Shown here: positions 52,657 through 60,838 of the stretch, piece after piece
How the letters are laid out: every line of letters begins with the position of its first letter
How positions within the stretch are numbered: the stretch's first letter is position 1
Assembly: GCA_020633055.1 (NCBI GenBank)
Contig: JACKEJ010000008.1
Coordinates: 496,001-560,000, forward strand
Direction: 5' to 3'
Length of the DNA: 64,000 bases
Origin: Sandaracinaceae bacterium
Lineage (GTDB): Bacteria; Myxococcota_A; Polyangia; Polyangiales; Houyiibacteriaceae
The notes under the pieces: generated by a model
Told to the model about the DNA's origin: nothing
Databases searched by the model: none
The model's input: the letters and a program-made list of their open reading frames with translations, nothing else
Program-made: the position numbers and the translations under genes

Positions 52657-52761
52657 GGTCCGAGCAAGGCCCGCGTGCTCCTATAGAGGACACCCGGGTG
52701 TGCCTGGATGGGGAGGGACTGCGACGCGGCCTGTGGTCCGGCGCTGCTGGACCGACGAGCC

Positions 52762-52899
52762 CTACGGCCCCGCGAAGCTCGCGCGCTCAGTGCCAGTTTG
52801 CAGGCTCACAGGATTCCCTGATGGCCTGAATTCGCAGTCCGCCGGGACCACCAGTTCTTCAGCCACCACGAACTGCGCGCAGTCAATCTTCTTTTTCAT
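52762..52899 (-). CDS. Small 45-residue ORF coupled to the sigma-like gene
   Basis: MKKKIDCAQFVVAEELVV and then 27 further residues; the ATG overlaps the stop of the sigma-like gene by ATGA. It is too short for the usual gene finders. A Lys-rich start with few hydrophobic residues, two Cys, and a polar tail. No family recognised. The overlapping position and codon use argue for a real gene, perhaps a small regulator of the sigma-like protein. Confidence 0.45.
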   Translation of the reverse strand: MKKKIDCAQFVVAEELVVPADCEFRPSGNPVSLQTGTERASFAGP

Positions 52900-53372
52900 C
52901 CGTCTCGCCCGTCTCGCAGCAATGTCGCGAGCGAGGTTCGCGCGTCTTGGAGTAGGCGCTCCACCTCTGCCAGGTCAAGGCCCAGAGTCAGCGCGATCTC
53001 TCGCGTTGTAAATTGCGCGAGATCAACACCAACTAGGATGGCTCGTAGCTTGAATGGCAATTTCCCAAGCGCAACAATAACGCTCTCATCTTCCTTTCGT
53101 CCGCTCTTGCGATCCGCGTCCGTGGCCGCATCTGCGAGTTTTGACGCGTCTTGTAGCTCGCCGCGTCGGGCGGAGACGACTCGGATGGCCATGCCGAAGA
53201 GGGCAACGCCCATGGGGAGGGCGGGCTGTTGCGCATGGAGCACACGCACCAGCGTCTCTTCGATGACTGCTTTTTGCTCGGCCCCATGTACCCCGAGGAG
53301 AGTCAGACGCGACTGGAGCGAAGGCGCCTCCGCCCTAGCCTGCGCCCACCTTTCGCGGGGCGAGGTCGTCAC
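52896..53372 (-). CDS. Degenerate sigma-70-like protein
   Basis: 158 residues. Region 2-like block (VIEETLVRVLHAQQPALPMGVALFGMAIRVVS) and a region 4-like HTH (AQFTTREIALTLGLDLAEVERLLQDAR) correspond to the same blocks of the sigma factor at 53.7 kb, but the N-terminal EDEAKDLLQE motif is partly lost. It may be an anti-sigma-like mimic or a decayed sigma. Divergent from that gene, with the intergenic region between them. Confidence 0.6.
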   Translation of the reverse strand: MTTSPRERWAQARAEAPSLQSRLTLLGVHGAEQKAVIEETLVRVLHAQQPALPMGVALFGMAIRVVSARRGELQDASKLADAATDADRKSGRKEDESVIVALGKLPFKLRAILVGVDLAQFTTREIALTLGLDLAEVERLLQDARTSLATLLRDGRDG

Positions 53373-53554
53373 TCCAGCCCAGTCCGCCGGCGGTGAGTTG
53401 AGAAGTTCAGCGGAACGAATTCGGGGCGCGCCTTCATCTCCTTCCCCTTGTCGGCAAGAGTGGCGAACCGTTCGTTTGTCTAGGTTGGACTGCGAATAGA
53501 AGAGGGCGGTCCAGCGGAATAGCCCGCCCCGGAGTTCTTGTCATTAGGTGTCAG

Positions 53555-53604
53555 ATTCCGTGGGACGAATACGCGCGAATTCGGCATTTTCTGGTCCACG
53601 GAAT
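53555..53604. repeat. Inverted repeat between sigma-like genes
   Basis: ATTCCGTGG (53555-53563) and CCACGGAAT (53596-53604) form 9-bp arms with a 32-base loop, just ahead of the -35 of the sigma operon. It is a candidate binding site for an auto-regulator. Confidence 0.45.
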
Positions 53605-53619
53605 TGTTTGACATTTGGA

Positions 53620-53649
53620 TTGACAGACTGCAGCCCCTGTCTCTAGTGT
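53620..53649 (+). promoter_or_regulatory. Promoter of the sigma operon
   Basis: TTGACA (53620-53625), 18-bp spacer, TAGTGT (53644-53649). A second TTGACA at 53608 overlaps its upstream side. The rest of the gap 53373-53719 holds no gene; it contains the inverted repeat and GGAACGAAT- and GGGACGAAT-like strings. Confidence 0.5.
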
Positions 53650-53720
53650 CCCCATCTGAGGAACTAGAAGGGCAGCGCGATGAGGCCGCACGGGGTCGGG
53701 GCGTGGAGCGCGTGGAACGC

Positions 53721-54236
53721 ATGACGGACTGGAGGAAGGACACCTATTGGCGTGCGCTGAAGGAGGACGCGCCGCGCCTGCTCAACCAGATTCGGCAGCT
53801 CGGTGCGTCCGAGGATGAGGCGAAGGACCTTCTTCAGGAGACGCTGATCCGAGTGTTGCAAGCGCGCGACCGCTATGACGGTCGAGTTCCCGTCGGTGCC
53901 TTCGCGTTCGGCTTCGCCGTTCGCGTGGTGGCCAACTCTCGGGCGGGCGCCGCGCGACGCAACCGTTTTCTCGCCCGCTACGCCACCGAACAACCACCTT
54001 CGGCAGTTGACCCCACTGCGCGCTACGAGGTCACCGAGCGGGTTCGTTTGGCCTTGGAGCGGCTTTCGTTCAATCATCGCGCAGTCCTGGTAGCGCTCGA
54101 CATTGAGCGGATGACGGTTCCAGAGCTGGCTCTTGCGCTGAGTATGAACGAAAACACGCTCTATACGCGTCATCGCGAGGCGCGCGCCAAGTTTCGAGCC
54201 GCACTCGAAGCGCTCGACCGAGGTGCGGGCGGATGA
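53721..54236 (+). CDS. ECF-type RNA polymerase sigma factor
   Basis: 171 residues. Region 2 (EDEAKDLLQETLIRVLQA, AFGFAVRVVANSR) and region 4 (FNHRAVLVALDIERMTVPELALALSM with NENTLYTRHREARAKF) are intact. ATG 53721 is chosen; the frame extends upstream with poor sequence, and GTG 53703 is another possible start. It overlaps the following gene by ATGA. It heads a coupled operon with a single-TM partner, a TPR protein and a surface lipoprotein, so it may control surface composition. Confidence 0.85.
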   Translation: MTDWRKDTYWRALKEDAPRLLNQIRQLGASEDEAKDLLQETLIRVLQARDRYDGRVPVGAFAFGFAVRVVANSRAGAARRNRFLARYATEQPPSAVDPTARYEVTERVRLALERLSFNHRAVLVALDIERMTVPELALALSMNENTLYTRHREARAKFRAALEALDRGAGG

Positions 54237-55101
54237 GCCAAGACCCCAAGGACGAAGCCCTGGAGGAGGCTCTGGTCGCGCTACGGCGCGCCGCGGAGAG
54301 CGGCGCTGCCAAGCCTGGTGACTTGCAGTCAATTTTGGACGACCTTGAGCTGCGGCTCGACGATCTCCCCGTCCTTCCAGAGCTGCCAAGCGCGCTGGCA
54401 GACGAGGACTGGGATGCGCCCTTCGATGACGACCCCCCCCCGATGACTCGGGAGGTGACGGGGGGAGCGATCCCTCGGGCTCGGGTACCCCACCGGGCGA
54501 CGCGGGGACCGGTGGGACTGGCGGGGCGCCCGTCGACGGCGGTGGCCTGGCCTCATTGGTCAGCACGCCCATCACGCTCGGACGCGCGTTGCTGACCCTG
54601 GCGCTGCCAGCCGCAGTCCTTGGTGGGGTCCTTGGCGCTGGGGGTGCCAGACTCGCAGAACCGAGCGAGTCGCCAGCGGTAGCGGTCGCCCTTGCCGCCC
54701 CAGACACCGCTGCCGACCTCAGCGGTCAAGCTGTCGACGCCGGAGCCGACACCCCTCCGGTCAATTCGGACCGGCCTCAGGAACCGGCTGCAAGCGAGGC
54801 GCCGGACGAGCACGTGCCGGACGATGGTTCACCACGCTCCCCTCGTGGGAGGGACACCCTCACGCAAGAGAGCCGGCTCATCGACGGGGCGCGCATCGCG
54901 TTGAGCCGGGGCGACGCGGAGTCCTGCGCCACGTTCGTCGCGCAGCATCGGCGACGGTTTCCTGAAGGCGCGCTGGTCGAGGAGCGAGAAGCGCTGGATG
55001 TCCGGTGCCGTAGGGTCGCCGGCGACCCCAACGCTGCAGCCGCTGCGGGGGCGTTCCGGGACAGGTTTCCAGGAAGCCCTCAATTGGGGTCGCACGAATG
55101 A
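54233..55101 (+). CDS. Membrane anti-sigma-like partner, frame broken at a C9 tract
   Basis: The first frame (54233-54595) encodes an acidic ~68-residue helical head, then leaves frame at C9 (54433-54441). The other frame, open from that point, continues with a Gly/Asp/Ser linker (DSGGDGGSDPSGSG), a hydrophobic TM segment (LLTLALPAAVLGGVLGA) and a C-terminal DGARIALSRGDAESC / HRRRFPEGALVEEREAL domain, a kind often found after myxobacterial ECF sigma genes. One added C would join both into a ~289-residue protein. A TTG at 54556 is a weak alternative start for the second part. Confidence 0.65.
54433..54441 (+). other. C9 homopolymer at the frame change
   Basis: Nine Cs after GATGACGA. A tenth C would restore one open frame through the gene. 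Such runs slip in replication, so the gene could be an on/off switch, or the assembled length could be wrong. Confidence 0.6.
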
Positions 55102-56174
55102 CGGTCCGTCGGCGCCGGCTTCTCATCCTGGCAGCTCCAGCGGCTTGGCTGCCCTTGTTCGTTGCGCTTGCGTCGTCGGCGGCCGCGCAGGTGCCGACCG
55201 TGGGCGTGTTGACATACGACGCGAGCGGCGCAGGGCCGAGCTGCCCCTCAGAGAGCGACTTCCGCGCGGCGATTGCGTCGCGGCTGGGCCGCGACGCGGT
55301 CGTCGCGGGAGGCAACGTCACCTTGCACGTGACCATCACACGTTCCGGCGGGACCTACTCAGGCACGTTCGTCACGGCGTCTGGAGGCGGCCCCGAAAGC
55401 GCTCGTCGCGAGCTGAGCTCAAGCGCGTGTTCAAGTCTGGTCGACGCGCTGGCGTCGTCCATCGCGCTGGCTCTCGAACCCGTGGTGGCGCCACCCGGGG
55501 TGTCAGGTGTGGAGCTCGACCCCGATCTAGACGCGCGTGCGCTGGCCGCGATGGCGGCGCGGGCCTACGAGTCCGGGGCGTTTCTGCGGGCATTCGAGCT
55601 CTACCGGGCGGCCTACGACCTCTCTCCTCGACCTGCCCTGCTGTACAATATCGCGCTCGCGGCAGACCGGTTGGGTGCGTTGAACGAGGCCGCCGACGCC
55701 TATGGACGCTACGTCGCGGCCACGGACCACGGCGCGCGGTCACGGGTCATCGCCGAACGTCGGCGGGAGATCATCCTCCAGGCGCTCACCGATCGCGCCG
55801 CGATGGACGCAGCGCATCGCGAGGAAGCCCGACGTCGAGAGGAGGCGTCGCGCGCCGCGGAGGACGCCAGACGCGACGCAGAGCGAGAACGCCTCGCCGC
55901 AGAGGCCGCCGCGCGCGAGGCTGAGCGCATGCGGGCTGAGCGGGACGCCGCAAGTGCCCGCGAGGCTCAAGCACGGGAGGCGCTGCTCCAGCCCCCATCC
56001 GAGCTAGCCCCGTCGCCCCGCCGACGCCGAATGGCCATTGGTGTCACGGTGGCCGTGCTGGTCGTCGCGGGGGCCGCGACGTCGGCCGTGTTGCTCACCG
56101 GGCGAACTCGCTACGAGGAGTACACGCCCACCTCCTTCGGACAGACCGTGTTCACGCTCGGGAGTCGCCCGTGA
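55098..56174 (+). CDS. Exported TPR protein with C-terminal membrane helix
   Basis: 358 residues; start overlaps the preceding gene by ATGA. Signal segment (LLILAAPAAWLPLFVAL), an alpha/beta part up to ~130, TPR-like pair (AFELYRAAYDLSPRPALLYNIAL), a long Arg/Glu/Ala helical coil (AAEDARRDAERERLAAEAAA) and one C-terminal TM helix (IGVTVAVLVVAGAATSAVLL). Paralogue of the protein at 43.2-44.1 kb. Stop overlaps the following GTG (GTGA). Confidence 0.72.
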   Translation: MTVRRRRLLILAAPAAWLPLFVALASSAAAQVPTVGVLTYDASGAGPSCPSESDFRAAIASRLGRDAVVAGGNVTLHVTITRSGGTYSGTFVTASGGGPESARRELSSSACSSLVDALASSIALALEPVVAPPGVSGVELDPDLDARALAAMAARAYESGAFLRAFELYRAAYDLSPRPALLYNIALAADRLGALNEAADAYGRYVAATDHGARSRVIAERRREIILQALTDRAAMDAAHREEARRREEASRAAEDARRDAERERLAAEAAAREAERMRAERDAASAREAQAREALLQPPSELAPSPRRRRMAIGVTVAVLVVAGAATSAVLLTGRTRYEEYTPTSFGQTVFTLGSRP

Positions 56175-58564
56175 CTCGCGCGCCGACAGCTGCCACGCGC
56201 GCGGCGCGCCTTGTGTACCTGTGCGTGTCCTTCGTGTCCTTGCAAGGGTACGTCCTGGCGGGCTGCGTGGACGTTCGCGTTCCCACCGAGGCGGTGGTCG
56301 AGATCTCCGCCGACCCCGACCTCGCGCGAGACATCTACGGCATCCACGTAGAAATTTGGGGCAACGATGGGGAGGGTACCCCGTTCGTGCTCCGCGAAGA
56401 GCGCGACGTCACGGAGGTTGCCTTTCCCTACACGCTCAGCCTGGCGCCACGCCGGCGCGATGCGCTGCGTGCGTACCGCTTCACGCTAGTCGGGACCGAC
56501 GAGCTCGGCCGCACGGTCGCCGTCGTGCGGGTTCATTCGGGGTTCATGCCGAATCGACGGCTCCGGGTTCCGGTACGGTTCGAGTCCCTATGCCGTGGCG
56601 TCATCTGCAGCGACACCGACAAGACCTGCCGGGCGGGCCGCTGCGTCAGCGCCTATGTGCCTCCTACCGCGCTGCCAGACTTCGGCGCCCCGAGTGCAGA
56701 CGGCGGGCTGGTCGACACCTGCGACCTGTCCAACGGCGGCTGTGACGTGTCACGCCCTTGCCACGCCATCGGCTCCGACGTCGTGTGCGGCTACTGCGCG
56801 ACCGGACTCCACGAGTCCGGCGACCGAGGTTGCGCTGACGTGGATGAGTGCGACGACGGAATCGACGACTGCCACGCCTCCGCCACATGCATCAACGTCC
56901 GCGCAAGCTTTGAGTGCGCCTGCCCACAGGGACAGTCGGGTGACGGGCACGGCCTGCTCGGGTGTGTAGCGGCCGCGGCAACCGAGACCTGCAACTACCT
57001 GGACGACGACCTCGATGGCAGCGTCGACGAAGGGTTCATCTACGGTGAGCTTCCTGAGACCAGGCGGCTGGTCACCGGCCAGTTGGCGGAGCCGCGCGCC
57101 ATCGCGCGCTCACCTTCGGGCGACATCGCATACGCCTACCTCGATGGCTTGGGAACGGCTGGGGACACGGACCGCGTTCGCGTGTTCGGAGGTGACCTGA
57201 ACAGCGTGCTCAGCGGCACCCCCGACGTGGCGGTGTTTCAGCCAACCGACTCCCACCGCATGATGTGGGCGGGCGACCGCTTTGTCCTCGTGGGCCAGCG
57301 CCGCGCCTACGCCTGCGGCTCTTGTCCGGTCTTTGCATCCACCTTTGACCGCGTTGGGACCCCCATCCTGCCCGCGACGATGCTCTTCTCAAGTTCGGCC
57401 CACATGTCCCCAGGCGTCGGCCTCGTGGACAATGTCGTTTGGCGGCTGGACCAAGTGGGACAAGACGTAGTGGCGCGCCGTTTCGACGTCGACGGCAACT
57501 TACTCGGAGTCACGGCGACGCTCTTCTCGGTCGCGCCGGGCACGTCCATCCAGTCCAGCTGGATTGAAGTGGATGGGAGCGACGTCTTGATTGCGTACTC
57601 CGAAAACGACGGCGGCGGCGCGTACCATCACAGGCTGGCGCGGTTCTCGCGCACCGGGCAGTTGCTCACGGGTCCGGTCTCGCTGCCTCCGATGTACAAC
57701 AACTCGGCTCCAGAGATCGCCTCCGACCTGAAGCATCCGTTTCTCGTTTCGGGTGCCGATCTCTACGTCGCAGTTCAGATTGGCGAGGGCAGCGTTTCTG
57801 AGTATCGGGTTCTCAGGCTGGACCGGGCAACCCTGCAGGTATCGGCTGAAGCCTGGGCAGCAACCTCTGGCCCGTACGGCGCGCGCATCGTCTCAGACGG
57901 TCGGCAGCTCTACGCGTTGACGTACGACCCGCCCAACGCTCCGTATCCTTCCATCACGCGCCTGAACTCCGCCTTCGAGGTGGTCCAGGGCCCCGCGGTC
58001 GTGCTTGGCCAGTCAGGACTTCCCTCACTGACCTATCACCCCTTTCTGCGGGAGACCCCACAAGGCGTGATCGCTGGCGCGGGCAACTACAGCACGGCGT
58101 CCGCCCTAAGCCGCTTCGCTTGCGGTCGACAAGTCAGATTCCAGTTGTCGGCCGCAGCCCACGCCGAGTGTCCGGGGGGTGGGTGGGTGCTGGGGTACGA
58201 CTACAACGGACTCGTCGAAGCGACTGGCCCCGGCGAGGCTTTGCTCGCGATGCTCCCCCTCAGCGCGACAACGGGTGACATCGGCCTGCGCGCTCGATGT
58301 CCCAGCACCGGAGACTCCTTTCGCGACTGGTCGCCATGGATTGGTCAGCCGGCTGCGGCGGCAGGGGTCAGCGACCTGACCCTCGACGGCGTTCAACTGA
58401 ACGACGCCGAGGCCCTGGTGTGCAACTACTTCCCCTCGTGCCCGTTCGGGCAGCCAAGCTACTGGACCACGCCCCGGCTGCCTCTTGAGGCCTCCCTACA
58501 CGGCACGTGCACCAGTGCCCCCGTCATGTGCCCACCGTGGTGCGCGGACGCGAGCTGCACGTAG
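56171..58564 (+). CDS. Surface lipoprotein with EGF-like and MopE-like motifs
   Basis: 797 residues, GTG start coupled to the previous gene. Signal with lipobox (LQGYVLAGC), a beta-rich N-domain (~120), a Cys-rich head (CSDTDKTCRAGRC), two EGF-like modules with DVDEC at about 218, then CNYLDDDLDGSVDEG, the MopE-like calcium/metal motif, at about 275-290. The remaining ~500 residues look like a beta-propeller of ~45-55-residue blades, ending in a Cys-rich tail (CPPWC). Surface location is likely; the ligand is unknown. Confidence 0.75.
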   Translation: MTRAPTAATRAARLVYLCVSFVSLQGYVLAGCVDVRVPTEAVVEISADPDLARDIYGIHVEIWGNDGEGTPFVLREERDVTEVAFPYTLSLAPRRRDALRAYRFTLVGTDELGRTVAVVRVHSGFMPNRRLRVPVRFESLCRGVICSDTDKTCRAGRCVSAYVPPTALPDFGAPSADGGLVDTCDLSNGGCDVSRPCHAIGSDVVCGYCATGLHESGDRGCADVDECDDGIDDCHASATCINVRASFECACPQGQSGDGHGLLGCVAAAATETCNYLDDDLDGSVDEGFIYGELPETRRLVTGQLAEPRAIARSPSGDIAYAYLDGLGTAGDTDRVRVFGGDLNSVLSGTPDVAVFQPTDSHRMMWAGDRFVLVGQRRAYACGSCPVFASTFDRVGTPILPATMLFSSSAHMSPGVGLVDNVVWRLDQVGQDVVARRFDVDGNLLGVTATLFSVAPGTSIQSSWIEVDGSDVLIAYSENDGGGAYHHRLARFSRTGQLLTGPVSLPPMYNNSAPEIASDLKHPFLVSGADLYVAVQIGEGSVSEYRVLRLDRATLQVSAEAWAATSGPYGARIVSDGRQLYALTYDPPNAPYPSITRLNSAFEVVQGPAVVLGQSGLPSLTYHPFLRETPQGVIAGAGNYSTASALSRFACGRQVRFQLSAAAHAECPGGGWVLGYDYNGLVEATGPGEALLAMLPLSATTGDIGLRARCPSTGDSFRDWSPWIGQPAAAAGVSDLTLDGVQLNDAEALVCNYFPSCPFGQPSYWTTPRLPLEASLHGTCTSAPVMCPPWCADASCT

Positions 58565-58567
58565 GGG

Positions 58568-59683
58568 TCACGGCCCAAACCAGAGGGCGGCTCCGATCGA
58601 AAAGTCGACGCTGGGTCCGCTGAGGGGCCGAAGCAGCCTCAGGCTGTAGCGTGCTTGGAGGTCCAGCCGCATGCGGTCTCCGAGTGGCAGCAGGTAGCCG
58701 GCGAACACTCCGCCAGCGAACGAGCTCGCGTCGGGCCGATAGCTGAGCGCTAGCCGGGCCCCGATGTGCGCACGCCTGCCCAGGTCGAAGGAAACCGCGG
58801 CTGGAAGCACGAAGCCGTATTCCACCGTGGTTCCCTTGCCGTATTGGCTCGCCTCGAACGCGACTCCGGTCTCGATCCGCAGCCGTCCCGCGAGCGCGAT
58901 GCTAACGGGAAGGCCGAGCTGAAAGCCCCAATCGAGCATTCGGATGGCGAGTTGTCCGCCGATTTGCACCGAATCCGTTCGGAAGAAGGCATAACGCCCG
59001 TAGACAGGGATACCTCCCAAGCCGCCCGAGCGATTGGTGTAGCGGCTGTTGAATGAGCCAACCGTCGTGTTCCCGGTGAAGTACAGGGGCAGGGCGTCGA
59101 TGCCCAGCTCTAGGTCGTCGGTGACTCCGTAGGACGCCCCAAGCCCGAGGCCCACGGCGACATCGGCTGATAGGAGCTCCGTCCCGTCGCGAGTGTAGTC
59201 AGCCGTCGACGTGAACCGAAGGCCAGTCTGCGAACCATCCTCGCCATACATGTAGCCGCTGCCGAGCAGGGCTGGGTCGCGCGCAAACGCGTCGATGCGG
59301 AGGCGGCCGCGCGGTAGAACGAGCCCCCGTGTCGAGTACGCATCAACGGGCGGCGACTGCCGAGGTGAGGGTGCGTCCGGTTGTGCGGCGTCGGTCGAGC
59401 CCGCTTGTGCGGCGGATTGCCGACCATCACCTGGAGACGAGGTGATGGTGATGGCGCGCGCCGCTGGGACGTCGGGCCCCTGGGTCACCGTCTGCTCCTC
59501 GGAGCTACGGTCGGGACGCTGTATCCGCTCCCCAGCCAGGTCGAAGCGCACCGCTTCCTGTGCGGCCGGTGGGGGCATGGGTGGTTCCAGTCGGACGGTC
59601 TCTTGCGCACGCGCGGTGCCCAAGGACGACAAGCACAGCCCTCCGCAACTCAACGCAAGGGTCAGCCATTTACGACAGCGCAT
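58568..59683 (-). CDS. Outer membrane beta-barrel protein
   Basis: 371 residues. Signal peptide (MRCRKWLTLALSCGGLCLSSLGTARA), a Pro/Gln/Ser-rich linker (~30-105), then ~240 residues of alternating strands (GLRFTSTADY, ADVAVGLGLGASYG, IPVYGRYAFF, YSLRLLRPL, FSIGAALWF), with a C-terminal aromatic WFGP. This is the layout of an outer membrane barrel. Convergent to the 56.2-58.6 kb gene with only 3 bp between. Confidence 0.7.
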   Translation of the reverse strand: MRCRKWLTLALSCGGLCLSSLGTARAQETVRLEPPMPPPAAQEAVRFDLAGERIQRPDRSSEEQTVTQGPDVPAARAITITSSPGDGRQSAAQAGSTDAAQPDAPSPRQSPPVDAYSTRGLVLPRGRLRIDAFARDPALLGSGYMYGEDGSQTGLRFTSTADYTRDGTELLSADVAVGLGLGASYGVTDDLELGIDALPLYFTGNTTVGSFNSRYTNRSGGLGGIPVYGRYAFFRTDSVQIGGQLAIRMLDWGFQLGLPVSIALAGRLRIETGVAFEASQYGKGTTVEYGFVLPAAVSFDLGRRAHIGARLALSYRPDASSFAGGVFAGYLLPLGDRMRLDLQARYSLRLLRPLSGPSVDFSIGAALWFGP

Positions 59684-59692
59684 GGTGGCGAC

Positions 59693-60655
59693 CTATCGTC
59701 CACGGGCAGGCTCGGAAGCCTGCGCCGGAGCCTGTTGTCCGCCGCCACACGTCCCGTCTACACCATTGCAGTGGTGCGTGACCCGACCATCACGCAACGC
59801 CGTCGCGAAGGCAGCGAAGGTCTGCTCGAGCAGCGCGAAGCGCGCGGCCGCTGCGGGGTCTGCTGCGTCCGCCGTGGTCCCAGCTGCCGGCGCTTGGCCT
59901 TCCGACTCGGCGGAGCGGATGACACAGCCAACCTCGTCTGCGCACTCGATCAACGCACGCCGGGTAAGCGTGCCGTCTGACATCGACTCCAGCATCGTGC
60001 CGCGGAAGTGCCAGGCGATCTCCCCTGTGGGCACGAGCGAGACCACCGCCACCAACGTGACGGACCGCCGCACGACCCCCGCGATGCCCTGCTCCAGCTG
60101 CGGAAACACGCTCGCGGCGGCGGCGCGCGTCGGGTCGAGGGGGGCCCCAAGGGGATGCCCTTGTCGGTCGGCACGGTGAAGGGTTCGGTCGAATTCCACC
60201 GAATCGACGACCTCCGAGGTCTCCAGGGTAACAATGCGAATCAGACCTTGGACGCCCAAGGCCTCCGCGGCCTGCTCCGGGCTGAGGTCCCCCACGAGGG
60301 CGCGCCGTCGCAGGGCATCCCAGCTCACCACGCGAAATCCAGCTGAGTTGAGCGCCACCTCCACCGATTCCATCAGGACACCGCAGTCCATCGCGATGAG
60401 CGGCGCAGCAGCGGGGGCCGTCCCCGAAGCCGCCCCATAGCTGCTCGACGTGCACCCATCCGGCCACAGAACCGCCACGCTGCGCAGGGGCGCTCCTCCC
60501 TCCGCACCCGGTGCACGGACAATCGTGGGGGGCACCGGGGTCGCCCCTGTGCCCGCGAAGCGCGCGGTTGAAGACCCCACGTAGTACGGCGAACCACCAC
60601 ACCCGATAAGGCTCAGAATCGTCGCAAGAATGCTCAATGAACGCGAAACGGTCAT
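59693..60655 (-). CDS. Lipoprotein, paralogue of the 40.1-41.3 kb protein
   Basis: 320 residues. ATG 60655 with GGAGAT about 8 bases upstream; signal and lipobox LATILSLIGC. DCGVLMESVEVALNSAGF matches the block in the paralogue. The rest is mixed alpha/beta with Ala-rich helices and a Cys/Gly-rich end (CNGVDGTCGGG). It ends 9 bp before the barrel gene in the same direction, so lipoprotein and barrel are probably partners. Confidence 0.7.
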   Translation of the reverse strand: MTVSRSLSILATILSLIGCGGSPYYVGSSTARFAGTGATPVPPTIVRAPGAEGGAPLRSVAVLWPDGCTSSSYGAASGTAPAAAPLIAMDCGVLMESVEVALNSAGFRVVSWDALRRRALVGDLSPEQAAEALGVQGLIRIVTLETSEVVDSVEFDRTLHRADRQGHPLGAPLDPTRAAAASVFPQLEQGIAGVVRRSVTLVAVVSLVPTGEIAWHFRGTMLESMSDGTLTRRALIECADEVGCVIRSAESEGQAPAAGTTADAADPAAAARFALLEQTFAAFATALRDGRVTHHCNGVDGTCGGGQQAPAQASEPARGR

Positions 60656-60838
60656 CACGTGATCTCCAATTGGGAACCGATCCCCTCCTGTCGCCTTCTT
60701 GTCATGGGTCGCGACATTCCGTGGAGGGCGGCGCTTGAACCGTTGGTTCGTGGGTAGTCCTGGTCGCAACGGTCTCAACGGTCTCAACCGGTTTGACCTC
60801 CGCGCCACGGACTGGCGCTCGACGCGACAAGGAGGGGC

